Source of the DNA: Nonomuraea sp. PA05
Lineage (GTDB): Bacteria > Actinomycetota > Actinomycetes > Streptosporangiales > Streptosporangiaceae
Direction of reading: 5' to 3'
Length of the DNA stretch: 64,000 nt
NCBI RefSeq assembly: GCF_008086045.1
Contig: NZ_VSEY01000011.1
Location: 124,001 to 188,000 of the forward strand
Shown here: positions 1-7,710 of the stretch, piece after piece
Position numbering within the stretch: the stretch's first letter is position 1
Layout: each line of letters starts with the position of its first letter
Position numbers and translations under genes: made by a program
Notes under the pieces: generated by a model
What the model was told of the DNA's origin: nothing
Database searches by the model: none
The model's input: only the letters and a program-made list of their open reading frames with translations

Positions 1-2
1 GC

Positions 3-1166
3 GTCTCCGGCCCGCTCACCCTGCGCGGCTCCGTGCTGCGCAACCCCGGCGGGCTCGCCCTGCACGGCGGCGGGCTGAACGCCGAGGCCGGCCTGTACCT
101 GTCGCGGATCGAGACCGAGGGCACCGTCTGGCTGGAGGGCGCCGCCGTCGGCCGCACGCTCAACCTGGACGGCGCGCGCCTGCGCGCCCCTGGCGGCGTG
201 GCCCTGCGCGGCGACCGCCTCGCCGTGGACGGCGCGCTGCTGGCCCGCGAGGGGATGTCGGCCGAGGGCGAGATCAGCCTGACCGACGCCTCGGTGTCCG
301 GCCCCGCCCACTTCACGGGCGCCACGCTGGTCAACCCGGGCGGCGCCGCCCTGTCGGCGAACGGCATCACGGTCGGCAAGGTGCTCAACCTCTGCGAGGG
401 CTTCTCGGCTCAGGGCCGGATCCGGCTGACGTACGCGCAGATCGGCAGCCGCCTGTGCTTCGACGACGCCACGCTGGAGGCGCCCGGCGGCAAGGCCCTC
501 ACCTGCCGCCGCCTGGAGGTGCGCGAGCTGGCCATGCGGACGGCCAAGCCGGTGCGGGGCGCGGTGGACCTGCGGCACGCCCGGATCGGCGTCCTCCAGG
601 ACGACGCCGCCGTGTGGCCGGACGAGCTGTGCATGGACGGGCTGTCGTACGAGGTGCTGGAGCCCATGCTGCCCGCCGCCGAACGGCTCGCCTGGCTGCG
701 CCGCGACCCCGAAGGGTACCTGCCGAACGCGTACGAGCAGCTCGCCGCCATGTACCGGCGGCTCGGCAGCGAGGCCGACGCCCGCGCCACCCTCCTCGCC
801 GGGCAACAGCAACGCCGCGACACCCTGCCCGGATACGCCCGCTTCTGGGGTCACCTCCAGGACGCCACCGTCGGCTACGGCTTCCGCCCGCTGCGGGCGG
901 CGGCCTGGCTGGTGGCGCTTCTGGCGGTGGGCACCGTGGTGTTCCAGATCGTCCAGCCGCCGGCGCTGAAACGCGGGGAGGCGCCGGACTTCAACGCGTT
1001 CATGTACAGCCTCGACCTGCTGCTGCCGATCATCGACTTCGGGCAGGAGAAGGCGTTCAACCCGGGTGGGGGGACGCAGTGGCTGGCGTACGGGCTGATC
1101 GCGGCGGGGTGGGTGCTGGCCACCACGATCGCCGCCGGGTTGACCCGGACGTTGCGTCGCGCCTGA
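3..1166 (+). CDS. Beta-repeat membrane protein, 5' end cut by window edge
   Basis: The frame is open to the left edge, so the N-terminus is missing; 387 residues are visible. The visible part begins with about four tandem repeats of 48-49 residues, each marked by a PGGxAL motif (near codons 15, 63, 112 and 161 of the visible frame) and by alternating hydrophobic residues. This suggests a right-handed beta-helix or stacked beta solenoid. Two hydrophobic segments near the C-terminus (about 297-316 and 360-382) should span the membrane, with a short loop between them. Similar actinomycete proteins are sometimes annotated 'membrane-associated oxidoreductase', but I see no cofactor motif to support that. 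Function unknown; role inferred only as a membrane-anchored repeat protein. Confidence 0.75.
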   Translation, partial: VSGPLTLRGSVLRNPGGLALHGGGLNAEAGLYLSRIETEGTVWLEGAAVGRTLNLDGARLRAPGGVALRGDRLAVDGALLAREGMSAEGEISLTDASVSGPAHFTGATLVNPGGAALSANGITVGKVLNLCEGFSAQGRIRLTYAQIGSRLCFDDATLEAPGGKALTCRRLEVRELAMRTAKPVRGAVDLRHARIGVLQDDAAVWPDELCMDGLSYEVLEPMLPAAERLAWLRRDPEGYLPNAYEQLAAMYRRLGSEADARATLLAGQQQRRDTLPGYARFWGHLQDATVGYGFRPLRAAAWLVALLAVGTVVFQIVQPPALKRGEAPDFNAFMYSLDLLLPIIDFGQEKAFNPGGGTQWLAYGLIAAGWVLATTIAAGLTRTLRRA

Positions 1167-1252
1167 GCGGCATCTCAGAGCAGGAGGTTGACGACGATCG
1201 TCAGGAGCACCGACAGTGCCTCAAGCGGAGCGATGCCCGGGCGGCGCCGCGC

Positions 1253-2110
1253 TCAGGCGCTGACGGCGCGCAGGGCGCCCGGGTGGCGGCCGGTGAGGTG
1301 GTCGAGGGCGGTGGCCGTGGCGGCGTCGGCGGGCAGGTAGACGAGGATCCGCTGGTCGTCCGCCAGCAGGTCGAGCGGCTCCCGGGTCAGCCGCAGCTCG
1401 CCGGCCCCCGGGTGCGCCATCCGCTGGACGGGCGCCAGGCGCGGCGGCCCCGCCGTGCGCGCCATGCGCTCGGTGAACGCCTCGCCCGCCGCGAACGACA
1501 GCAGGTCGATCAGCTCACCCGCCCACGAGTCGTCGGGCCCCGCCTCGTACTTGAGGGCGGCGGCCTGCTCGTCGGCCACCCTGTCCCAGTCGGGGAAGGC
1601 GATCCTGGCCCGCACGTCGGTGAAGACGTACCGGGTCAGGTTGGGCGGGTCGCCGTCGAGCAGGCCGATGGGGCCGAAGAGGCGCTCGAAGCCGGTGGTG
1701 CGGGCGATCACCTCGCCGAGCCGGTTGAGCAGCGCGGCGGGCGCGGGCTCCAGCCGTTCGAGCAGGGCGCGCACGCTGGGCCGGACGACGCGGGCGGGCG
1801 CCTGACCGGCGGCAGGGCAGAGCGCGATGCCGCCGCTGGTGACCTTGGCGAGGTGGCGCAGGTGCATGCGCTCGTCCGGGGTCATGCGCAGCGCGTCGGC
1901 CAGCGACACGAGCACCTGCACGGACGGGTTGCGGTCGCGGCCCTGCTCCAGCCTGGTCAGGTACTCGACGCTCACCCCCGCCACCGTGGCCAGCTCCGAC
2001 CTGCGCAGCCCCGGCGTGCGGCGCCGGCCGCCGGGGGACAGGCCGACGTCGGCGGGCTTGAGTGCCTCGCGGCGCAGGCGCAGGTAGGCGCCCAGCTCGT
2101 TCTCGCTCAC
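1253..2110 (-). CDS. XRE-family transcriptional regulator with MmyB-like ligand domain
   Basis: The 285-aa protein has an N-terminal helix-turn-helix (residues about 5-75, with RRSELATVAGVSVEYLTRLEQGR as the core) and a C-terminal half that matches the MmyB-like ligand-binding region of a large actinomycete regulator group. I use the GTG at 2110 because the helix-turn-helix homology begins directly after it; the frame is open further upstream but that part reads as antisense of the neighbour. It is divergent from the FMN reductase at 2213, with about 100 bp between them. Regulators of this group are usually encoded next to the oxidoreductase gene they control, so it probably controls the reductase/AKR pair (inference). 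Confidence 0.88.
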   Translation of the reverse strand: MSENELGAYLRLRREALKPADVGLSPGGRRRTPGLRRSELATVAGVSVEYLTRLEQGRDRNPSVQVLVSLADALRMTPDERMHLRHLAKVTSGGIALCPAAGQAPARVVRPSVRALLERLEPAPAALLNRLGEVIARTTGFERLFGPIGLLDGDPPNLTRYVFTDVRARIAFPDWDRVADEQAAALKYEAGPDDSWAGELIDLLSFAAGEAFTERMARTAGPPRLAPVQRMAHPGAGELRLTREPLDLLADDQRILVYLPADAATATALDHLTGRHPGALRAVSA

Positions 2111-2212
2111 GGCTTCGAGTCTACGGATCCCGCTCCCGCTTAGCGTGGCCCTCCCGGGGCCAGTCTGGACGCGGTCTCCCTGCGGGCGCGGCGGGACGGC
2201 AGGCTGAGGGCC

Positions 2213-2812
2213 ATGACGAAGATGAAGTTGGCGGTGCTCTCGGGCAGCGTCCGCGAAGGGCGTTACGGGCCGGGGATCGCCCGATGGTTCACCGAGCAGG
2301 CGTCCACGCACGGGCTGTTCGACCTGGACGTGATCGACCCGGCCGACACGGCCCTGCCCGCGGCGCTGCCGCTCGCGCCGGAGCTGCTCATGGACGTGTC
2401 AGGCCGTTCTGAGGAGATGCGGCTGCTGGCCGGGCGGCTGGAGGCGGCGGACGCGTTCGCGGTGGTGACGCCCGAGTACAACCACAGCTACCCCGCCGCG
2501 CTCAAGCACCTCATCGACTGGCACCTGACACAGTGGCAGGCCAAGCCCGTGGCGCTGATCTCGTACGGCGGGCAGGGCGGCGGCATCCGCGCGGCCGAGC
2601 ACCTGCGGCAGGTGTTCGGCGAGCTGCACGCCGTGACGATCCGCAACTGGCTCAGCTTCGACCAGCACTGGACCCGTTTCGAGCCCGACGGCCGGCTGAC
2701 CCGCGACGCCGAGGGCGCGGAGGCCGCGGCCAAGGCCCTGCTCGACCAGCTCGGCTGGTGGAGCACCGCGCTGCGGCAGGCCAGGCGCGCCGTCCCCTAC
2801 CAGGCGGCCTGA
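2213..2812 (+). CDS. NADPH-dependent FMN reductase family protein
   Basis: The 199-aa protein has a flavodoxin-like fold: an N-terminal strand followed by the phosphate-binding loop (SGSVREGRYG, residues about 10-19) and the family signature PEYNHSYPAALKHLIDW near residues 87-103. Enzymes of this family bind FMN and reduce quinones, azo dyes or free flavin with NAD(P)H in the cytoplasm. The exact electron acceptor cannot be read from sequence. The ATG at 2213 is followed by a second ATG three codons later, and either could be used. The stop lies 2 bp before the aldo/keto reductase start, so the two genes form an operon that is divergent from the XRE regulator. Confidence 0.9.
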   Translation: MTKMKLAVLSGSVREGRYGPGIARWFTEQASTHGLFDLDVIDPADTALPAALPLAPELLMDVSGRSEEMRLLAGRLEAADAFAVVTPEYNHSYPAALKHLIDWHLTQWQAKPVALISYGGQGGGIRAAEHLRQVFGELHAVTIRNWLSFDQHWTRFEPDGRLTRDAEGAEAAAKALLDQLGWWSTALRQARRAVPYQAA

Positions 2813-2814
2813 CG

Positions 2815-3807
2815 ATGCGGTACAGACTGCTGGGCCGGACCGGGCTGCGGGTGTCGGAGCTGTTCCTGGGCGCGATGACCTACCGCGAGGTCTCGCCCGA
2901 GGCGCGGCAGATCTTCGACCTGTACGAGGAGTCCGGCGGCAACGTCGTGGACACGGCCTCCATGTACGGCGAGAGCGAGAACGTGGTCGGCGAGCTGCTG
3001 CAAGGCCGCCGCGACCGTTTCGTGCTCGCCACGAAGTACACGCCGACCCGTGACCGCACCGACCTCAACGCCGCCGGCAACCACCGCAAGAACCTCGTCC
3101 TGTCGCTGGAGCAGAGCCTGCGGCGGCTGCGCACCGACTACATCGACCTGTTCTGGGTGCACGTATGGGACCGGCACACCCCGATCGAGGAGACGATGCG
3201 GGCGCTGGACGACGTGGTGCGCTCGGGCAAGGTGCTCTACGTGGGCATCTCCGACGCGCCCGCATGGGTGGTGAGCAGGGCGAACACGCTGGCGGAGTGG
3301 CGAGGGTGGACGCCGTTCGCGGGGCTGCAGGTGCCGTACAGCCTGCTGCGGCGCGACATCGAGCGGGAGCTGCTGCCGATGGCGCAGGGGCTCGGCATCA
3401 GCGTGGCGGCGTGGGGGGTGCTGGCGCACGGCGTGCTGTCCGGCCGGTACGCCGAGCCGGGCGCGGCGGCCTCGCGCGTGTCCCCCGAGTCGATCAGCGA
3501 GCGGGACCGGGCCGGGGTGCGGGCCGTGCTGGAGGTGGCGGGCGAGCTGGGCGTCACGGCCTCGCAGGTCGCCATCGCGTGGGCGGTGCGGCGCGGGGTG
3601 CATCCCATTCTCGGGACGAGCAGCGCCGCGCAGCTCAAGGACAACCTGGGGGCCTCGGACGCGGCACGGGCACTGCCCGAGGAGGCGATGCGGCGGCTGG
3701 AGGCGGCGGTGGAGTTCGACCTGGGGTTCCCCGGCGACTTCGTCGGGGAGGTGGATCGCAGCCCGGACATCTACGGCGACGCGCTCCCCCGCCTGGACGG
3801 CCGCTGA
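2815..3807 (+). CDS. Aldo/keto reductase
   Basis: The 330-aa TIM-barrel NADPH oxidoreductase shows the AKR tetrad in order: Asp and Tyr in DTASMYGESE, Lys in ATKYTP and His in FWVHVWDR. The C-terminal cofactor region (HPILGTSSAAQLKDNL) is also present. The length is normal for the YajO/Kvbeta-like branch. The start is the ATG 2 bp after the FMN reductase stop, and translation is probably coupled. The substrate is unknown; the neighbour suggests carbonyl or quinone detoxification under the divergent XRE regulator. Confidence 0.9.
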   Translation: MRYRLLGRTGLRVSELFLGAMTYREVSPEARQIFDLYEESGGNVVDTASMYGESENVVGELLQGRRDRFVLATKYTPTRDRTDLNAAGNHRKNLVLSLEQSLRRLRTDYIDLFWVHVWDRHTPIEETMRALDDVVRSGKVLYVGISDAPAWVVSRANTLAEWRGWTPFAGLQVPYSLLRRDIERELLPMAQGLGISVAAWGVLAHGVLSGRYAEPGAAASRVSPESISERDRAGVRAVLEVAGELGVTASQVAIAWAVRRGVHPILGTSSAAQLKDNLGASDAARALPEEAMRRLEAAVEFDLGFPGDFVGEVDRSPDIYGDALPRLDGR

Positions 3808-3818
3808 ACGCGAAACCG

Positions 3819-3860
3819 GCTCAGCAGAGCGCCGTGTCTGACAGCGCTCAGCAGAGCGCC
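3819..3860. repeat. 15-bp direct repeat at the convergent gene junction
   Basis: GCTCAGCAGAGCGCC occurs at 3819-3833 and again at 3846-3860. The second copy overlaps the stop and last codons of the minus-strand gene ending at 3848; the first lies in the gap after the aldo/keto reductase. It looks like a small duplication of a gene end. Confidence 0.7.
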
Positions 3861-4849
3861 ATGGCCGTCTGCCACAGCCCCGGCAGCGCCGCGAGGACCC
3901 GGTCCCCGCGGCGCCGCCGGGCGGCGAACGTGTCCACCCCCAGATCGGCCAGCAGCTCGTGGAACTCGTCCGCGTACTCCGCGGGCAGCCCCGCCGCCGC
4001 CCGCTTGGCCAGGCACCGCGCGTACGTGGCCGCCAGCCAGAAGACCGCCTCCCTGTGCAGGCCTCGCTCGATGAGCTCCATGCTGCCGTCGATGGCGGCC
4101 GGCCGGGCGGCGGCGGAGATGTCGGAGTCGAACCGGTAGCCGGGCACCCGGACGGAGGCGGTCGCGTCGAACGCCTTGGCCAGCGCCGCCAGGTGCCGCC
4201 GCACCTGCCCGGGGCCGAGGTCGGCGCAGCCGAGCAGGCCGAGCAGGCTCTCGTGGAAGTCGAGCCGCCCGTGCTCGGCGAGCAGCTCGCGGACGGCGGC
4301 GTACCGGCGGCGGACGGTGGGGTTGCGCAGCCCGGCCACCAGCAGGACGTGCGCGGTCACCCCGGTGCCGAACAGCCAGGCGGTGACCTGTTCTGGCAGC
4401 GGCGCGGACCCGTCCATGCCGTTGATCCAGCCGCGCACCCGGTCCATGGCGTTGGTGCAGCGGGCCAGGATCCAGGGCCGCTCGGCGAAGTCGCGGGAGA
4501 CGATCCGCTGGAGCTCGGTCAGCCGCCCTGACGGGTCGGCCAGCACGCACGGCAGGTGGAAGCTGCCCGCCAGGTGGTAGTCGCTGAGGACTTCGTGCGG
4601 GGAGCCGAGGGGCGCCGTGGAGGACACCTCCAACAGCACCCCCTTATACGGAAATTTCCCGATGTGGGCTATGTGGGTGGACGGTTCCGCCACCACCATG
4701 ACGTCCACGTCGGAGGTCGGCGCCAGCTCCTCCCCCGGGTCGGCCCACAACGCCGACCCCGTCAGGAACGCCCCGCCGAACCCGGGCAGCCCGGCGCCCT
4801 CTTCCCGCACCCACTCCTGCGCGACCCGCCTGGCCTGCTCAATCCGCAT
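3848..4849 (-). CDS. Nucleotidyltransferase-like protein
   Basis: The 333-aa protein carries the core of the polymerase-beta nucleotidyltransferase superfamily: a GS motif (GSALWADPGEE, about residues 31-41) followed by DVDVMVV (about 47-53), which would supply the metal-binding acidic pair. The rest is a mostly helical C-terminal region, as in aminoglycoside adenylyltransferase-like proteins and their uncharacterised relatives. I do not recognise a specific family, and the substrate is unknown. Its ATG at 4849 overlaps the end of the copC-like gene (stop at 4839), so the two are probably translated from one message. Confidence 0.7.
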   Translation of the reverse strand: MRIEQARRVAQEWVREEGAGLPGFGGAFLTGSALWADPGEELAPTSDVDVMVVAEPSTHIAHIGKFPYKGVLLEVSSTAPLGSPHEVLSDYHLAGSFHLPCVLADPSGRLTELQRIVSRDFAERPWILARCTNAMDRVRGWINGMDGSAPLPEQVTAWLFGTGVTAHVLLVAGLRNPTVRRRYAAVRELLAEHGRLDFHESLLGLLGCADLGPGQVRRHLAALAKAFDATASVRVPGYRFDSDISAAARPAAIDGSMELIERGLHREAVFWLAATYARCLAKRAAAGLPAEYADEFHELLADLGVDTFAARRRRGDRVLAALPGLWQTAMALC

Positions 4850-5420
4850 GCACTTCCTCCCGATCGGGCCTCCGGCGCGAGCTCCTGATCAGCACGAACG
4901 CGCCCAGCACCACCAGCACCGCCAGCCCGCCCCAGATCCAGCCGGGAACCCCGGCCGAGGCGGCGGCGGGCTGCTCCCCGGCGACCGCCGAGGGCCGCGC
5001 CGCCCCCGTGCTGGGGGCCGCGCTCGCGGGCGAAGCGGATGCCGTAGCTGATCCTTTCACGTTGAAGGGAATTTCACCCTCAATGGGATGCCCGTCAGAA
5101 GAGACGACACGCCACGCGATGACGTACGAACCGGGCGGGAGCGGCTGGGGCACCTCGGCGAACACCACCGGCCCGTCCAGCCGCGGCTTCCCCAGCGTGA
5201 CCTCCTTCCCTGCGGCGTCGTGCAGCACGACGAACGGGAACTTGACGCTCGCGCTGTACTCCAGCTCGATCTCCTCGACCGAGGTGACCTCGGCGTCCCT
5301 GGCGGGCGAGCTGCGCTTGAGCGTGTCGTGGGCATAGGCGGGCGAAACGGGCAGAGTGAGCGGCAGGGTGAGCAGCAGGGCGCAGGTGAATGCGGCCATG
5401 AGGGCCTTGCGAAATGCCAT
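4839..5420 (-). CDS. copC: CopC-type copper-binding protein with C-terminal anchor
   Basis: The 193-aa protein has a signal peptide ending AYA (residue 30), so the mature chain would begin with His31. CopC proteins use this N-terminal histidine with a later His (here His111 in SSDGHPIEG) as a copper brace. The single beta-sandwich domain covers about 31-125. It is followed by an Ala/Ser/Pro-rich linker, one transmembrane helix (about 160-182) and a basic tail, so the domain sits outside the membrane. I chose the ATG at 5420 because the signal peptide follows directly. The adjacent integral membrane gene (5511-6113) and the overlapping gene downstream probably belong to the same unit. The role in copper binding or delivery is inferred from the family. 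Confidence 0.88.
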   Translation of the reverse strand: MAFRKALMAAFTCALLLTLPLTLPVSPAYAHDTLKRSSPARDAEVTSVEEIELEYSASVKFPFVVLHDAAGKEVTLGKPRLDGPVVFAEVPQPLPPGSYVIAWRVVSSDGHPIEGEIPFNVKGSATASASPASAAPSTGAARPSAVAGEQPAAASAGVPGWIWGGLAVLVVLGAFVLIRSSRRRPDREEVHAD

Positions 5421-5510
5421 GATGGGTCTCCGAAATGATCTTCCGGACGACCGCGCCCGTGGCGCCGGACGTCCGGACACAGGCAAGGGCAGAGAAGGGA
5501 AACGCGGCGT

Positions 5511-6113
5511 TCAGGCCGCGGGTGGCCCTCGCCTGCTGATCGTGCCGGAGACCGTCCGGCCCGGACGCACGAGGGCGCCGGGAGTCCTCGGCCGCCATCG
5601 GGGCGACGGCGCGCCCACGCCGTCCGCGACGGGGGCGGTGACGAGCAGCCGCACGACCGGGCGCGGCGCCCCGTACAGACGGATCATCAGCCACAGCGCG
5701 CTCTCGCCGCGATGCAGCCACCACGCCGTCAGCCCCGCCACCACGAGGTGGACCAGCACCATGCCGGGCGCGGGATGCCCGTGCCCGTGGTCGGACGCGG
5801 TGCCGGGCGCGAGCCGTTCGAAGAGCTGGTGCAGGACGAGCTGGGTGCCGGCGGTCGCGGCGAGCACGGCCGCGGGCCCGCGCTCGCGTCCGTCGATCAG
5901 GTACGCCAGCCCGAGCGCGGCCAGCACCCCGGCCAGGCAGACCCCGAACGGCACCGCGCCGCCGCCGGCCAGCACGTGCCCGCCCGCCGACACGGCGCCG
6001 CAGACCGTGGCGAACACCACGGCCCGCGACAGCCTCAGCACCGCGGACGCCACCGGCGGCGCGGACACTGGAACGGGCCCAGGAACGGGCACGGGGGCGG
6101 GCACAGCAGACAT
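5511..6113 (-). CDS. Integral membrane protein of unknown function
   Basis: The 200-aa protein starts with a Pro/Val/Ala-rich N-terminus, then about four hydrophobic segments (roughly residues 25-48, 55-72, 80-96 and 115-135). A His-rich loop (SDHGHGHP) lies before the last one, and the tail is basic and Arg/Pro-rich. I recognise no named family. Its position 90 bp upstream of the CopC gene on the same strand, with the histidine cluster, hints at a part in metal handling, but that is inference only. Confidence 0.6.
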   Translation of the reverse strand: MSAVPAPVPVPGPVPVSAPPVASAVLRLSRAVVFATVCGAVSAGGHVLAGGGAVPFGVCLAGVLAALGLAYLIDGRERGPAAVLAATAGTQLVLHQLFERLAPGTASDHGHGHPAPGMVLVHLVVAGLTAWWLHRGESALWLMIRLYGAPRPVVRLLVTAPVADGVGAPSPRWRPRTPGALVRPGRTVSGTISRRGPPAA

Positions 6114-6175
6114 CTTTTCACAAGGTTCTCGGCCCGCCGAGGTTCGAACCGCGCCTGTGAGGGCAGCGGACTTCG

Positions 6176-6466
6176 ATGGACATCGCCACGAGCGCCGGCC
6201 AGGACCTGGAACGCGCGGTCCGCCGGGAGCTGATGGACGCGGGCTTCACTGTAGAGCCTTCATTGATGTCCGCCGATGGCGGGCTCGGAGTATGGCATGA
6301 TCCCACGCGCGGGGTCGTCATCACCTGGGGCACCTCAGCGGACCAGCTCGTCCGGCACGCGACCATCCGCTCTGCGGTCCTGCTCGCGCTGCGGACGGTC
6401 CTGATCGAGGCGGGTCATCAGGTCAGGGAGGACTTCAACGGCCTGGAGCTCGTCGTCACGGAGTGA
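6176..6466 (+). CDS. Small hypothetical protein, 96 aa
   Basis: A soluble, acidic 96-aa protein with no recognised motif. The sequence is well formed: alternating hydrophobic stretches, a TWGTSADQL segment near residues 51-59 and a helical part around 60-85. Codon use matches the neighbours. It is divergent from the membrane protein at 5511-6113, with a 10-bp perfect palindrome (GGTTCGAACC, 6141-6150) in the gap that could be an operator. Its 3' end overlaps the convergent desaturase gene by 11 bp. Confidence 0.6.
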   Translation: MDIATSAGQDLERAVRRELMDAGFTVEPSLMSADGGLGVWHDPTRGVVITWGTSADQLVRHATIRSAVLLALRTVLIEAGHQVREDFNGLELVVTE

Positions 6467-7493
6467 CCCGGCGCAGCGGCTCGCCGACCTCGTGCAGGTG
6501 GCGCAGCGCCTGCCCCCACGACTCCAGCAGCCCGCACTCGGCGTAGCCGACGCCGAGCGAGGCGCAGTAGTCGCGCACGATGGGCTGCGCCCTGCGCAGG
6601 TTCGCGGTGGGCATGCTGGGGAACAGGTGGTGCTCGATCTGGAAGTTCAGGCCGCCGAGCGCGGTGTTGACCAGCCGGCCGCCGCGCACGTTGCGCGAGG
6701 TCAGCACCTGCTTGCGGAGGAAGTCCAGCTCGTCCTCGGCGGTGAGGACCGGCATGCCCTTGTGGTTGGGCGCGAACGTGCAGCCGAGGTAGACGCCGTA
6801 GCAGGCCTGGTGCACGGCCAGGAAGAGCAGCGCCTTGGGCAGCGGCAGCACCAGCAGCAGCGCTCCCAGGTACGCCAGCACGTGGGCGGCCAGCAGCGCG
6901 CCTTCCGTCCCCCGGTTCTTCAGCGACTTCCTGCGCAGCGCGCGGAAGCTCGACACCTTCAGGTTCACGCCTTCGAGGGTGAGCAGGGGGAAGAACAGGA
7001 ACGCCTGCCACCGTCCGACGAACCGGGGCAGCCCCCGGCTGGCCTCGGCCTGCCGCCGCGACCAGATGAGCACGTCGGGCGCCACGTCCGGGTCGTGCTC
7101 CTCGTGGTTGGGGTTGGCGTGGTGGCGGGTGTGCTTGTCCATCCACCAGCCGTAGCTGAGCCCGACGGCCAGGTTGCCGACGATCAGCCCGGCGATCCTG
7201 CTGGCCCGCCTGGAGCGGGAGATCTGCCCGTGCGCCAGGTCGTGGGCCAGCAGCGTGACCTGGGCGAAGGCCACGGCGAGCAGCACCGCGACGCCGAGCT
7301 GCCACCAGGAGTCGCCGAGTACGGCGAACGCCGCCCAGGTGCCCGCGAACAGGGCGGCCACCAGGCCGATCCGCATCGCGTAGTAGCCGGGCCGCTTGTC
7401 GAGCAGCCCGGCCTCGGCGATGCGTCGCGAGAGCCGCGCGAAGTCGCTCCCCCGCTGCGCAGGGGCCGGGCGGGAGGTCTCTGCCACAGTCAC
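6456..7493 (-). CDS. Membrane fatty-acid desaturase
   Basis: The 345-aa diiron desaturase shows the three histidine boxes in order: HDLAH, HTRHHANPNHEEH and QIEHHLFPSMP. The last is the QxxHH form of acyl-lipid and sphingolipid-type desaturases. Hydrophobic pairs flank the boxes. It should introduce a double bond into a membrane or carrier-bound acyl chain using O2 and an electron donor. I use the GTG at 7493, which has GGAG 8 bp upstream; an ATG at 7538 in the same frame has no clear ribosome binding site. The gene lies last in a run of minus-strand genes, 217 bp after the FAD monooxygenase-like gene, so co-transcription is possible but not shown. No ferredoxin or reductase gene is adjacent. 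Confidence 0.9.
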   Translation of the reverse strand: MTVAETSRPAPAQRGSDFARLSRRIAEAGLLDKRPGYYAMRIGLVAALFAGTWAAFAVLGDSWWQLGVAVLLAVAFAQVTLLAHDLAHGQISRSRRASRIAGLIVGNLAVGLSYGWWMDKHTRHHANPNHEEHDPDVAPDVLIWSRRQAEASRGLPRFVGRWQAFLFFPLLTLEGVNLKVSSFRALRRKSLKNRGTEGALLAAHVLAYLGALLLVLPLPKALLFLAVHQACYGVYLGCTFAPNHKGMPVLTAEDELDFLRKQVLTSRNVRGGRLVNTALGGLNFQIEHHLFPSMPTANLRRAQPIVRDYCASLGVGYAECGLLESWGQALRHLHEVGEPLRRVTP

Positions 7494-7710
7494 GTTCTCG
7501 TCTCCGATGCCGGGGAGTGGATGATCTCTCCTCAGCATCGCGAGCGAAGGCGGCCTGGCGGACCCCGGCTGTCACCCGTCCTCGTGGTAGTGCACGCCCT
7601 ACCGTTGGGCGTCCCCGCCGCCTGGGGATCGGGCCGGCCCATCGCACTCAGCGTGGCACTGGACGACGACTCTCACCTGGTGGGGAATGGCGGGCGGCGG
7701 GGGCGCCGGC

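Noticed and set aside
455..2143. 562-codon plus-strand frame across the first two genes
   Set aside because: Arg/Gly/Ala-rich shadow typical of high-GC DNA, overlapping the repeat membrane protein and the XRE regulator in other frames.
6120..6165. GGTTCGAACC resembles a tRNA T-loop
   Set aside because: The flanking bases do not pair as a T-stem and no acceptor, D or anticodon stem can be drawn on either strand; it is simply a 10-bp palindrome between divergent genes.
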